NCBI RefSeq assembly: GCF_011064615.1
Contig: NZ_JAALJH010000057.1
Span: forward strand, 1 to 64,000
Source of the DNA: Aquisphaera insulae
Lineage (GTDB): Bacteria > Planctomycetota > Planctomycetia > Isosphaerales > Isosphaeraceae
Direction of reading: 5' to 3'
Length of the DNA: 64,000 bases
Part shown: positions 27,125-35,661 of the stretch, in pieces
Numbering within the stretch: the first letter of the stretch is position 1
Layout of the letters: each line of letters starts with the position of its first letter
Notes under the pieces: generated by a model
The model's database searches: none
What the model saw: the letters and a program-made list of their open reading frames with translations, nothing else
What the model was told of the DNA's origin: nothing
Program-made: the position numbers and the translations under genes

Positions 27125-29419
27125 TCACTCGGTCGGTTTGCTGCCCATCGACTTCGGGCTGACGAGTCGCCCGACCGGATTGATGATGACCCGATCGCCG
27201 GCCTGGAGTCCGGTCTTCACCTCGGCCTGGGATTCGTCCGAATCGCCGAGCGTGACCTCGCGGAGCTCGATGCGGCCGTCGGGCAGCTTGACTGCGACGC
27301 GATGGGAATTCACCTGACTGATCACCGCCTTCACCGGGACGGTCAGCGCGTTATCGTGCTGTGCGACAAGAACATCCACCGAGGCCGTCATCCCCGGACG
27401 GAGTGTGACCTCTCTCTCCTCGAGGCGGATCGTCGTCGTGTAAACCTTCTTCGCCGTGCTGAGGTATGAGGTTGGGTCGGGAAGCGGGGCCACCTCGGCC
27501 ACCAGGCCGGTAAATCGCCGATCGGGAAATGCGTCGATCCGAACCTCCGCCTTCTGCCCCTTCTTGACGCGATGGATCGTCGGCTCGTCGAGCTTGGCGA
27601 CCACCTGTATGGGGCCGTCGACTTCATCGACATAGAAGATGAACTGGCGCTGACGGACTTCGGCACCCCGGACAATCGGGGGAAGGGAGCGATCGCGGTT
27701 CTTCGTCGGCGGGTTGGCGTAGACGAGACGCCCATCCCGGGGCGCCACGAGCGTGTAGCGGTCGAGCTGGTCGAGGAGCTTCTGGCGGCGGTCGACCTGA
27801 GCAGAGGCGTCCTCGCCCGCGGTCTGCTCTTCGGCGCGTGCCTTCTCGAGAGGAACCTTGAGTCCCTCGATCGTCCTTGGGCCCGTGAATTTCACCAGGA
27901 CATCGAGCCTGGCCCTGGCGCTCTCGCGTGCGGCCTCGGCTCGTTTGAGGTCCAGCTCGGCGCGATCTTGGCGGTCCTCGAGATCGAGGAGGGCCGTGAT
28001 CTCGGAGGGCGTCGCGGCGGCTCCCTTCCCTTCTAATGTCTTCTTCAGCGAGTCGATGCGGCTCCTGAGTCGCACGATCCGGCGGTTGGAGGCCGCGATC
28101 CCTTCGGAGGCAAGGTCGATCTCGCGGCGCAAATCCGCCATGGATTGGGGAAGGGTGCCCCGTTCGTATTCCTCGCGGACCGCCTCGGCGGCGAAGCGGG
28201 CCTGCCTCGCGATCTGCGAGGCTCGCTCGGATCCGGAGGTTAGCTTCTGCTGCCTGGTCAGTTGCTCGCGGAGGGCAGTCGAATCGAGCTCCGCGACCTT
28301 GTCCCCCTTCTTGACCAGCGATCCTTCGGGGAGGATCGAGAGTAACGCCACACCCCCTTCCACCTCGGATTTGACGACGGACCGATTGATGGCGTTCAGC
28401 GTGCCGGGTCCGGAGACGACGACCCGGAACGGTCCCGCGACCGCCGGGAAGATAAGGACCTTCTCGGTGGGATCGGGCTCGGGGAGGGCCTTCTTGTTAG
28501 CTGCCGACGGCTGGGCCGGCGCCGGATCGGCGACCTTCGCCGGCGCCCCCTGTCCCGCGACGAGCCCCGCGCCGGAGACGGCCGCGGCGGCGAGAATCAC
28601 GGCCCCGGCCTTCCACCAGATCGATCGTGCCATGGTCGAGAGGACTCCCTGTGCGAGGAAACCGGCCGCGGTGCCGGCGAGTGAGTGGGTCGCGGCCAGC
28701 CGAGCCGCGGCGGCCGTGGTGGAGCGGACGAGGGCGTCGGGGACCTGGGCGTCCAGGTCGAGGCGGATCGCCGGGATGACGGCGCCGGCGGGCGAGACGC
28801 CGCGGCGGGTGAGGCGTCCCCGCAGTCGCTCGCGGGCCCTCGTCAAGCGGCTCTTGATGGTGCCGACGGGCCATCCCGCGTGGCGGGCGGCCTGCTCGTG
28901 GGTCTGGCCTTCCAGGTCGCAGAGCACGACCGGGATTCGAAAGCGGTCGGGGAGGCGGCCGATCTCCTCGTGGAGGATCCGGCCGAGGTCGTCGCGGTCC
29001 TCGTCCAGGGCGCGGTTCACGATCGCCTCCGCCGGCCGGGCGCCGGCCGCCTCGTGCCTGCGTCTCCTCCTGGCGGCGCCCCGGGCACACGAGGCCGTCC
29101 GGAGGGCGACCTGGTGCAGCCACGGGCCGATCGAGTCCGCCACCCAGAGCGACCTGGCCCGTTTGACGAGGACGAGGAAGACGGCCTGAAACGCGTCCTC
29201 CGCGTCGGCTTCGTGCGAGCGGCCGAGCACGCCCCGGCAGACCCGCAGGACCATTGGCCCGTGCCGCTCCACCAGGGCCGCGAACGCCTGCTCCGCCGCC
29301 GGCCCGCCGCGGGTGGCGAACCGCTCCAGGAGCTGGCCGTCCGTGAGCCCGGCGGCCGACCCCTCGGCGAGCAGGCCGTCGAGCGGCCTCAGGAATCCGT
29401 GCGTCCGTCCCGTCGCCAC
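27125..29419 (-). CDS. Sigma-70 factor fused to HlyD-like (RND adaptor) domain
   Basis: A 764-residue fusion. Residues about 20-205 are an ECF-type sigma factor: region 2 with DAEDAFQAVFLVLV and WLHQVALR, region 4 with LEGQTHEQAARHAGWPVGTIKSRL split over 170-195. One membrane helix follows (about 267-289, rich in Ala and Gly). The C-terminal 470 residues are an HlyD/membrane-fusion-like part: lipoyl-like half (EGSLVKKGDKVAELD), a long coiled coil (about 360-560), a second lipoyl-like half (VAPRDGRLVY) and beta-barrel (LRPGMTASVDVLV). The GTG at 29419 is chosen by alignment with the paralogue upstream (both begin with Val/Met-ATG). No RND pump gene is adjacent, so the adaptor part may act as a sensor. 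Confidence 0.88.
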   Translation of the reverse strand: MATGRTHGFLRPLDGLLAEGSAAGLTDGQLLERFATRGGPAAEQAFAALVERHGPMVLRVCRGVLGRSHEADAEDAFQAVFLVLVKRARSLWVADSIGPWLHQVALRTASCARGAARRRRRHEAAGARPAEAIVNRALDEDRDDLGRILHEEIGRLPDRFRIPVVLCDLEGQTHEQAARHAGWPVGTIKSRLTRARERLRGRLTRRGVSPAGAVIPAIRLDLDAQVPDALVRSTTAAAARLAATHSLAGTAAGFLAQGVLSTMARSIWWKAGAVILAAAAVSGAGLVAGQGAPAKVADPAPAQPSAANKKALPEPDPTEKVLIFPAVAGPFRVVVSGPGTLNAINRSVVKSEVEGGVALLSILPEGSLVKKGDKVAELDSTALREQLTRQQKLTSGSERASQIARQARFAAEAVREEYERGTLPQSMADLRREIDLASEGIAASNRRIVRLRSRIDSLKKTLEGKGAAATPSEITALLDLEDRQDRAELDLKRAEAARESARARLDVLVKFTGPRTIEGLKVPLEKARAEEQTAGEDASAQVDRRQKLLDQLDRYTLVAPRDGRLVYANPPTKNRDRSLPPIVRGAEVRQRQFIFYVDEVDGPIQVVAKLDEPTIHRVKKGQKAEVRIDAFPDRRFTGLVAEVAPLPDPTSYLSTAKKVYTTTIRLEEREVTLRPGMTASVDVLVAQHDNALTVPVKAVISQVNSHRVAVKLPDGRIELREVTLGDSDESQAEVKTGLQAGDRVIINPVGRLVSPKSMGSKPTE
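28551..28808. repeat. 258-bp segment shared with 30947-31204 (sigma-HlyD linker)
   Basis: This segment, coding for the stretch between sigma region 4 and the membrane helix, matches 30947-31204 without gaps, with about 13 differences counted by eye; the last 109 bases are identical. Similarity of the flanking coding sequence is clearly lower. Confidence 0.85.
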
Positions 29420-29574
29420 CGGCCGGTCCCCCCGACTTTGCCACTGTCGCAATCGCCAGTGTAATGTCACGGGGACGGCGGGCGGTTCCGGAATTCGCAA
29501 CGAGAAATGGAACGACGGAAGTCGCGAGAAGGCACGGAGGGAGAGGATCGAGAGGCCGGATGGACGCGGAGGGT

Positions 29575-31803
29575 TCATTTCGGAGTGGAGCGGCCCCCGT
29601 CGGGCGTCTTCGAATCGCCGAGGAGCGATTCCGGCTGGAGAACGACCATCTCGCCGGCCTGGAGACCGGACTTGACCTCGACCCGAGATTCGTCTCCGTC
29701 GCCGAACGTGACCTCGCGGATCTCGACCCGTCCGTCGGGCCGCTTGACCGCCACCCGATAAGGGGCGACGCGGCCGATCACCGCCTTGGCGGGGACGGTC
29801 AGCGTGTTGTCGTGCTCGGCGACGAGGACGTCCACCGAAGCGTTCATCCCCGGTCGAAGGGACGTGTCGGGGTGGTCCAGACGGACCATCGTGGTGTAGA
29901 CGACGGGCTTGCTGACGGGGACGCCTTTCCTCACGTCGGGCCGTGGTGCCACGCTCGTGACGATGCCTGTGAATCGCTTCTCCGGGTAAGCATGGACTCG
30001 GACGTCGACCCGCTGCCCTTCGGTGACGCGGTGGATCATGGGCTCGCCCAGCTTTGCGGCGACATCCATCGGACCGGAGACGTCGAAGACCGTGAAGAGG
30101 GGTTGTCGCGGGGTCACGACCGTGAGCTCACGGGACGGCGCTCCGTTTCCGTTCCAGAAGTGCGTGATGAAGCCATCCCGGGGGGAGACGATCCTGCAGG
30201 CCTGGACTTGCGCCTCGGCGTGAGACTCGTGATTCTTCTCCAGGTCGTACTCGCTTTGCCTCGAGATCTCGGCGACCCGGGCTTCCGCGACTTTCAATCT
30301 CAATCCCTTGAGGGTCGCGACCTTCGTGTAGTTCTCCAGCCGATTGAGGCGGGCACGGGCGGCTTCCAGCTTCAGCTTCGCGCTCAGGGCGTCCCTTTCC
30401 GCCCGATCGATTCGGTCCTCCATGTCGAGAGCGCCCACGATCTGGTCGGGGTTGGCGGCCCGGTCCTTTGGGCCCTGGATCGCCTTCAGGGTGTTGCGTG
30501 CCTGCTTCGTGCGCTCACGTCGGGCTTCGACGTTGACCAGATCGGCCTCGGCGAGCTTGATCTCGCCGAGCAGCGTCGACCTGTCGCCGGCATAGATCCC
30601 TTCCTCGTACTCCTTGATCGCGAACTCGGCCGCTTCGCGGGCCAGGCGGGCGACCTCGAGCCTGGTCCCCGCGGCCTGCGTGGATCGCTGTTGGTTCGCC
30701 AGCAACTTGCGGGCTGCGGACGAATCGAGCTCGATCACGAGGTCCCCCTTCTTGACCCGTGCACCCTCGGGGATGGACGAAACGATCGCGGTGTTCGAGT
30801 CGATTTCCGCGACGACCTTGTCTAATTGATCCGTTTCCAGAGACCCATTCCCGCTGACGAGCACCCGGAAGGAGCCCCGTTCTACCCCGACCGTCTTGAC
30901 GTCGGTCCCCGCCCCGGGCTGGGTCGTCGGCTCCCTCGAGCTCCCCTGCCCCGCGACGAGCCCCGCGCCGGAGACGGTCGCGGCGGCGAGGAGGATGGTG
31001 CCGGCCTTCCACCAGATTGATCGTGCCATGGTCGAGAGGACTCCCTGTGCGAGGAGGCCGGCCGTGGTGCCGGCGAGTGAGTGGGTCGCGGCCAACCGAG
31101 CCGCGGCGGCCGTGGTGGAGCGGACGAGGGCGTCGGGGACCTGGGCGTCCAGGTCGAGGCGGATCGCCGGGATGACGGCGCCGGCGGGCGAGACGCCGCG
31201 GCGGATGAGCTGGCTCCTTAGCTTCTCGCGGGCCCGGTTCAGGCGGCTCTTCACCGTCCCCAGCGGGAGGCCGGCCGAGCGCGCGGCCTGCTCCTGGGTC
31301 TGGCCTTCCAGGTCGCAGAGGACCACCGGCACGCGATAGTGATCCGGCAGGCGGCCGATCTCCTCGTGGAGGATCCGGACGACGTCGTCGCGGCCCTCGA
31401 CCGGAGCGTCGGCCGCCTCCGTCCTCTCGGCAACGGCTTCCTCGTGCCGCCGCCGTCGTGAGGCCGCGACGCGGGCGCCCTGGGACGTCCGCAAGGCAAC
31501 CTGATGCAGCCACGGGCCCAGCGAATCGGCCACCCAGAGCGACCGGCTTTTCTTCACGAGGACCAGGAATGTCGCCTGAAACGCATCCTCGGCGTCATGA
31601 CGGTTGCCCGCCACGCCGAGGCAGACGCGCAGGACCATCGGCCCGTGCCGCTCCACGATCGCCGAGAAGGCGAGGTCGGCCGCCGGTCCCGTCGCGGTGG
31701 CGAACCGCTCCAGGAGCTGCCCGTCGGTCAGCCCCGCGGCCGTGCCGCCGATGAGCAGGCCGTCAAGCGGCCACGCCAGCCTTCGCCCCTGACCCGTCGC
31801 CAC
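29575..31803 (-). CDS. Sigma-70 factor fused to HlyD-like domain, tandem paralogue
   Basis: A 742-residue paralogue of the gene downstream of it, with the same layout: ECF sigma (about 20-205; DAEDAFQATFLVLV, LEGQTQEQAARSAG), one membrane helix (about 263-288) and an HlyD-like C-terminal part with lipoyl halves (EGARVKKGDLVIELD, VSPRDGFITHF), a coiled coil and beta-barrel (LRPGMNASVDVLV). The start codon is GTG with GGGGAGGG just upstream. The two genes are 155 bases apart, same strand. Their sensor parts have diverged much more than the linker, suggesting different ligands with a shared release mechanism; this is inference. Confidence 0.88.
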   Translation of the reverse strand: MATGQGRRLAWPLDGLLIGGTAAGLTDGQLLERFATATGPAADLAFSAIVERHGPMVLRVCLGVAGNRHDAEDAFQATFLVLVKKSRSLWVADSLGPWLHQVALRTSQGARVAASRRRRHEEAVAERTEAADAPVEGRDDVVRILHEEIGRLPDHYRVPVVLCDLEGQTQEQAARSAGLPLGTVKSRLNRAREKLRSQLIRRGVSPAGAVIPAIRLDLDAQVPDALVRSTTAAAARLAATHSLAGTTAGLLAQGVLSTMARSIWWKAGTILLAAATVSGAGLVAGQGSSREPTTQPGAGTDVKTVGVERGSFRVLVSGNGSLETDQLDKVVAEIDSNTAIVSSIPEGARVKKGDLVIELDSSAARKLLANQQRSTQAAGTRLEVARLAREAAEFAIKEYEEGIYAGDRSTLLGEIKLAEADLVNVEARRERTKQARNTLKAIQGPKDRAANPDQIVGALDMEDRIDRAERDALSAKLKLEAARARLNRLENYTKVATLKGLRLKVAEARVAEISRQSEYDLEKNHESHAEAQVQACRIVSPRDGFITHFWNGNGAPSRELTVVTPRQPLFTVFDVSGPMDVAAKLGEPMIHRVTEGQRVDVRVHAYPEKRFTGIVTSVAPRPDVRKGVPVSKPVVYTTMVRLDHPDTSLRPGMNASVDVLVAEHDNTLTVPAKAVIGRVAPYRVAVKRPDGRVEIREVTFGDGDESRVEVKSGLQAGEMVVLQPESLLGDSKTPDGGRSTPK
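30947..31204. repeat. 258-bp segment shared with 28551-28808
   Basis: Second copy of the near-identical linker segment in the paired sigma-HlyD genes. Confidence 0.85.
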
Positions 31804-31890
31804 GGACCGCCCTCCCCGACGGGCTCATCAATCCCGTCGCACTGGTAATGGCGCGCCGACCGCGGGAGGTTCCAGGAAATGACAAGGATA

Positions 31891-31942
31891 CGAAGACGGA
31901 AGACGATTCGACCACGGATGCCACGGATAACGCGGATAGGGG
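31891..31942 (+). repeat. Left arm of intergenic inverted repeat
   Basis: Contains GAAGACGGAAGAC, then CCACGGATGCCACGGATAA and CGCGGATAGGGG. Its reverse complement is matched by 32173-32223 with a few mismatches. Confidence 0.6.
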
Positions 31943-32172
31943 AATGCGAAAACGAGCCGGGACGATCCGTGAAGGAGCTGATGCCGGCTGGGCAGGCTCG
32001 TGACTTTCGGCTCCCTCAGTCCCTGACATTCTCTCCCGTTCCCATCCGACTCTCTTCTCGTCCCCCTCCCTTCGCTCTTCTTCCGTTCGCGTGCTTTCCC
32101 TTCCCTACTCTTTCCTTCCCCTCCCCTCTCCTCTCTCTCCCTTCCCTTCCCTTCCCCTTCTCCTCCCCCCGT

Positions 32173-32223
32173 CCCCATCCGTGTCATCCGTGCCATCCGT
32201 GGTAGAAAGGTCTTCCGTCTTCG
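32173..32223 (-). repeat. Right arm of intergenic inverted repeat
   Basis: On the minus strand it reads GAAGACGGAAGACC, then CCACGGATGGCACGGATGA and CACGGATGGGG. Related units also occur at 6194-6225 and, more weakly, at 57513-57550. Confidence 0.6.
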
Positions 32224-32245
32224 ATCCGTGTGATCTTCTCTCCTG

Positions 32246-33517
32246 TCACGCCGCGAAGAGCGACTTCGTCCCCTTCACGACCTCCTCGGTGATCGTGTAC
32301 GTCTGCCCCGGCTCGCGTTCGGGGAGCTCGTACATGATGTCGAGCATCAGGCTTTCCATGATCGAGCGGAGGGCGCGGGCGCCGGTCCCGCGGGCCTTGG
32401 CGCGGCGGGCGATCTCGCGGATGGCGCCGTCGTCGAAATCGAGCTTGGCGCCGTCGTAGTGGAAGAGGACCTGGTACTGCTTGGTGAGGGCGTCCTTCGG
32501 CTCGTTGAGGATCCGCGCCAGGTCGTCCTCGGAGAGCTGGTTCAGGGTGGCGATCACCGGCAGCCGGCCGATCAGCTCGGGGATCATGCCGTAGCGCTCC
32601 AGGTCCTCGGGCGTGACCTGGGCGACCAGCTCGTTGCGCTCGAGCTCGCGGTCCTGGGTGCCCTCATCGCCGCGTCCGAAGCCGATCATCTTCCGGCCCA
32701 GCCGCTTGCCGATGATCTCCTCGAGGTTCACGAACGTGCCGCCGCAGATGAACAGGATGTCCCTGGTGTTCACCTGGAGATACTGCTGCTCCGGGTGCTT
32801 GCGGCCCCCCTGGGGCGGGACGTTGGCCACCGTGCCTTCGAGGAGCTTGAGCAGGGCCTGCTGCACGCCCTCGCCGGAGACGTCCCGGGTGATGCTGACG
32901 TTCTGGCTCGTCTTGCCGATCTTGTCGATCTCGTCGATGTAGATGATGCCCTTCTCGGCGGCCGGGATGTCGTAGTCCGCCGCCATCACGAGCTTGAGGA
33001 TCAGGTTCTCCACGTCCTCGCCCACGTATCCGGCCTCGGTGAGCGTGGTCGCGTCGCCGATGGCGAACGGCACGTGCAGCCGGCGGGCCAGCGTCTGGGC
33101 GAGCGCGGTCTTGCCGCAGCCGGTGGGGCCGATCAGCAGGACGTTGCTCTTGGAGACCTCGATGTCCTTCAGGAGCTCGTCGCGGATCTCGCCGCCGAGC
33201 ACCCGCTTGTAGTGGTTCACCACGGCGACGGCCAGCGTCCGCTTCACGCGGTCCTGGCCGATGATGTACTCGTCCAGGTGCGCGACCAGCTCGCGCGGGG
33301 TGGGGAGCTTCTCGAGCTTGGCGTTCTTCCGCTCGTGCTGCTCGAAGAGCTCCTCGCCGAGCTGGGTGCAATGGGCACAGATGTGGGCGATCGGCCGCCC
33401 GGCCGACCCGGGGAGGAGCGCCCGGCCCTCGATCATCGGCCCGGCATCCGCGGTATTCCGGCCGCAGAAGTCGCAATGCACCGGGGCCTGCCCCGCCTTC
33501 GTCTCGTCGGTCGCCAA
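32246..33517 (-). CDS. clpX: ATP-dependent Clp protease ATP-binding subunit ClpX
   Basis: A 423-residue AAA+ unfoldase that feeds proteins to ClpP. The N-terminal zinc-binding domain has Cys15, Cys18, Cys47 and Cys50. Then come Walker A GPTGCGKT, the pore loop GYVGEDVEN, Walker B IIYIDEIDKI, an RKHP loop (GGRKHPEQQ), the IGF loop for ClpP docking (KMIGFGRG) and sensor-2 GARALRSIME, so it appears fully active. The frame is open far upstream, but no ATG lies near the expected N-terminus; TTG at 33517 has GGGGGAG eight bases upstream and gives the normal ClpX length. No clpP or tig gene is adjacent, which differs from the usual tig-clpP-clpX order. Confidence 0.95.
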   Translation of the reverse strand: MATDETKAGQAPVHCDFCGRNTADAGPMIEGRALLPGSAGRPIAHICAHCTQLGEELFEQHERKNAKLEKLPTPRELVAHLDEYIIGQDRVKRTLAVAVVNHYKRVLGGEIRDELLKDIEVSKSNVLLIGPTGCGKTALAQTLARRLHVPFAIGDATTLTEAGYVGEDVENLILKLVMAADYDIPAAEKGIIYIDEIDKIGKTSQNVSITRDVSGEGVQQALLKLLEGTVANVPPQGGRKHPEQQYLQVNTRDILFICGGTFVNLEEIIGKRLGRKMIGFGRGDEGTQDRELERNELVAQVTPEDLERYGMIPELIGRLPVIATLNQLSEDDLARILNEPKDALTKQYQVLFHYDGAKLDFDDGAIREIARRAKARGTGARALRSIMESLMLDIMYELPEREPGQTYTITEEVVKGTKSLFAA

Positions 33518-33793
33518 GTTCGTCGCTCCCCCATCCAGATCGTCCGGGAAAAACCCGATTATCCTGCCATAACCGCCACGTTTCCACCAGCGGAACGGCC
33601 GGCAACCTCCTTGACCGGGGTCCCCGGCGGGTCGACAATTCAGGGAGCCTCGATCTCCACCCGCCCCGCCCCGACTCGACCCACGCCGCCCCGCTCCGAC
33701 CCGCCCCGCCCGAATCCACCGCCCCGCCCGCCAGGCCGGCCTCGACGCTCGTGGCCTCCCTCCCGGGCTGCTCGCCATCCGAAAGGAAGACTC
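33518..33793. other. Divergent intergenic region with CCGCCCC-rich stretch
   Basis: A 276-base gap between clpX and the exported oxidoreductase gene. Bases about 33655-33735 consist of imperfect short C/G units (CCGCCCCG, CCGCTCCG, CCGCCCCG). No strong promoter hexamers were seen. Confidence 0.5.
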
Positions 33794-35068
33794 ATGAATC
33801 GTCGCCAATGGTTGCGCGGATCCGCGACGGCCGCGGTCGCCTCGACGTTCGCCTTCCCGGAGGTCGTCCCCTCCGAGGTCCTCGGTGCGCCCGGGAAGCC
33901 CGGTGCCAACGACCGGATCCAGCTCGGCTTCATCGGCGCGGGGGGCCGGACCCACTCGCTCCTGACCGAGGAGAAGTTCCCCGGCGCCGAGATCGTCGCC
34001 ATCGCCGATTGCTATCTCCCCCGCTGCGAACAGCGGGCGAAGGACCTGCCCAACGGCGCGAAGCTCAAGCTCTACCAGCATTATCGGGAGATGCTGGCGA
34101 AGGAGAAGCTCGACGCCGTCTTCGTGGAGACGACCACCCACGCGCGGGTCCTCGCCGTGGCCCACGTCCTGCTCTCGGGACGGGACGTCTACGCCGAGAA
34201 GCCCATGTCCCTGACGATCGCCGAGGGCCGCTACCTGGTCAAGGCCGTCGAGGCCACCGGGCGCGTCCTGCAGACGGGCTCGCAGCAGCGGTCGATCCCG
34301 ATCAACGTCTTCTCCAGCCGGCGGGTTCGCGAGGGGGCGATCGGCAAGATCAAGACGGTGATCACGTTCAACTTCTGGCAGCCCATGGGCTGGACCCCCC
34401 GCAAGGCGGAGCCCGTGCCGGCCGGCCTGGACTGGGACGCCTGGTGCAACCAGGCGGAGCTGCGACCTTACAACAGGCTGCTCCAGTACGGCTGGGGGAA
34501 CTACCTGGACTACGACACCGGCGGCCAGTCGTGGGGCGTCACCGGCTGGGGCACCCACAGCCTGGACCAGGTCCAATGTGCCCTCGGCACCGATAGCACC
34601 GGCCCGGTCGAGATCTGGCCCGAGGAAGAAGGCCCCAACGGCCGCGTCACCGCGCGCTACGCCGACGGCACGCTGCTCAGGCTCGAGGGCAAGAAGCGCG
34701 GGTACGAGGACCTCGGGGCGATCTTCGAGGGCGAGCACGGCACGATCGAGATCTGCCGCGGCTACTCGAAGGCGAGCTCGCCCGATCTCCTCAAGGGAGC
34801 CCCCCCGAACACCCCCTTCGGCGCCGGCGAGACCTCGCCGCACATCGCCAACTTCCTCGAGTGCGTCCGCACGCGGAAGAAGCCCAATGCCCACGTCGAG
34901 ATCGGCCACCGCTCGACGACCCTCTGCCACCTCGTCAACATCTGCCGGATCGTCGGCCGCAAGCTCCAGTGGGATCCCGTCGCCGAGTGCTTCAAGGGCG
35001 ACGCCGATGCCAACGAGCTCCTAGAGCGGCCCAGGCGGAAGGGATACGAGCTGCCGTCGATCGGATGA
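33794..35068 (+). CDS. Gfo/Idh/MocA-family oxidoreductase, Tat-exported
   Basis: A 424-residue protein with a Tat signal peptide (MNRRQWLRGSATAA). The Rossmann part contains LGFIGAGGRTHS and the EKPMSLT signature with the conserved Lys (about 138). The C-terminal half carries WGVTGWGTHSLDQVQ, a planctomycete-type version of the substrate region with likely catalytic His and Asp. Exported members carry a bound cofactor through Tat. Such secreted oxidoreductases are very numerous in planctomycetes and are linked to sugar metabolism, but the substrate is not predictable. AAGGA lies eight bases upstream of the ATG. Confidence 0.92.
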   Translation: MNRRQWLRGSATAAVASTFAFPEVVPSEVLGAPGKPGANDRIQLGFIGAGGRTHSLLTEEKFPGAEIVAIADCYLPRCEQRAKDLPNGAKLKLYQHYREMLAKEKLDAVFVETTTHARVLAVAHVLLSGRDVYAEKPMSLTIAEGRYLVKAVEATGRVLQTGSQQRSIPINVFSSRRVREGAIGKIKTVITFNFWQPMGWTPRKAEPVPAGLDWDAWCNQAELRPYNRLLQYGWGNYLDYDTGGQSWGVTGWGTHSLDQVQCALGTDSTGPVEIWPEEEGPNGRVTARYADGTLLRLEGKKRGYEDLGAIFEGEHGTIEICRGYSKASSPDLLKGAPPNTPFGAGETSPHIANFLECVRTRKKPNAHVEIGHRSTTLCHLVNICRIVGRKLQWDPVAECFKGDADANELLERPRRKGYELPSIG

Positions 35069-35094
35069 GGGTCGCTCGTTAGGCTCGACCCTGG

Positions 35095-35196
35095 CGAAAT
35101 CCGGCTCTCCCGCTGACGAAGGGGGGGCCGGAGGGGGCGGATGGTCCGGGCCGAGGCGATCGAAAGCACCCCCCTGGTACGGGGGGAACTGAATCC
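35095..35196 (+). repeat. Upstream copy of repeat flanking the DUF559 gene
   Basis: It contains GAAATCCGGCTCTCCCGCTG, ACGAAGGGG, GCCGGAGGGGG, GCCGAGGCGATCGA and CACCCCCCTGGTACGGGGGG. The same blocks, in the same order and orientation, recur at 35662-35849 on the other side of the DUF559 gene. Confidence 0.75.
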
Positions 35197-35245
35197 AGGT
35201 TGCTGCGTCTGTCTCGCGGAGGGTTGTCACAAGGCTGAGCCAGGC

Positions 35246-35620
35246 ATGACCGAGTTTTTCAACCGTGGTTCGGAGAAGGAACGGCGGCGTGAACTCCGCG
35301 GGAGGATGCCTTTGGCCGAGGTCCTCTTATGGTCCCAGCTTCGGCGAGGGCAGTTGCTCGGCTATCGATTCCGCCGACAGTACAGCGTTGGGTCCTTCAT
35401 CGTCGACTTCTACTGCCCTCGGCTGAAGCTCGCGATTGAGCTCGACGGCGATTCCCACTTTTCAGAGGAGGCCAAGGCCTACGACGCTCGTCGCCAGCAT
35501 TTCATCGAGGAATTCGGGATTCGCTTCCTACGGTTTACCAACCAGGACGTCCTTGACAATATGGATGGGGTGCTGGAGGTGATCGCCAGGGCTGTTGAGC
35601 AAGGACCACCTCAACCCTGA
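35246..35620 (+). CDS. DUF559 (Vsr-like, PD-(D/E)XK) endonuclease-like protein
   Basis: A 124-residue protein of the DUF559 family, related in fold to Vsr mismatch endonuclease. The pattern FIVDFYC, then LAIELDGDSH holds the acidic pair of the PD-(D/E)XK site, and RFLRFTNQDVLDNMDGVL is the usual C-terminal element. The frame is open from 35141, but the first bases belong to the flanking repeat, so the ATG at 35246 is preferred. The gene is bounded by copies of the same repeat on both sides and so may be a mobile or repeat-associated nuclease gene. Its target is unknown; DUF559 genes occur widely near repeats in other bacteria. Confidence 0.85.
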   Translation: MTEFFNRGSEKERRRELRGRMPLAEVLLWSQLRRGQLLGYRFRRQYSVGSFIVDFYCPRLKLAIELDGDSHFSEEAKAYDARRQHFIEEFGIRFLRFTNQDVLDNMDGVLEVIARAVEQGPPQP

Positions 35621-35661
35621 CCAGGAATGTACCAAACGTGACGGCGTCATTGTTCGAGCGA

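Larger units (their letters stand above)
31804..32245. other. 442-base intergenic region with inverted repeat and pyrimidine tract
   Basis: No gene is seen. It holds two imperfect inverted arms (31891-31942 and 32173-32223), each with copies of CCACGGAT-type units and a GAAGACGGAAGAC core. Between them is a tract of almost only C and T (about 32035-32170 on the plus strand). It lies between the clpX stop and the start of the upstream sigma-HlyD gene, so it must also hold the promoter of the latter. The structure could be a non-autonomous element or a long hairpin. Confidence 0.6.

Noticed and set aside
33655..33745. CCGCCCC-rich tract before the exported oxidoreductase as a regulatory array
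   Set aside because: Units are irregular and the tract is explained by simple low-complexity sequence; no factor binding pattern is evident.
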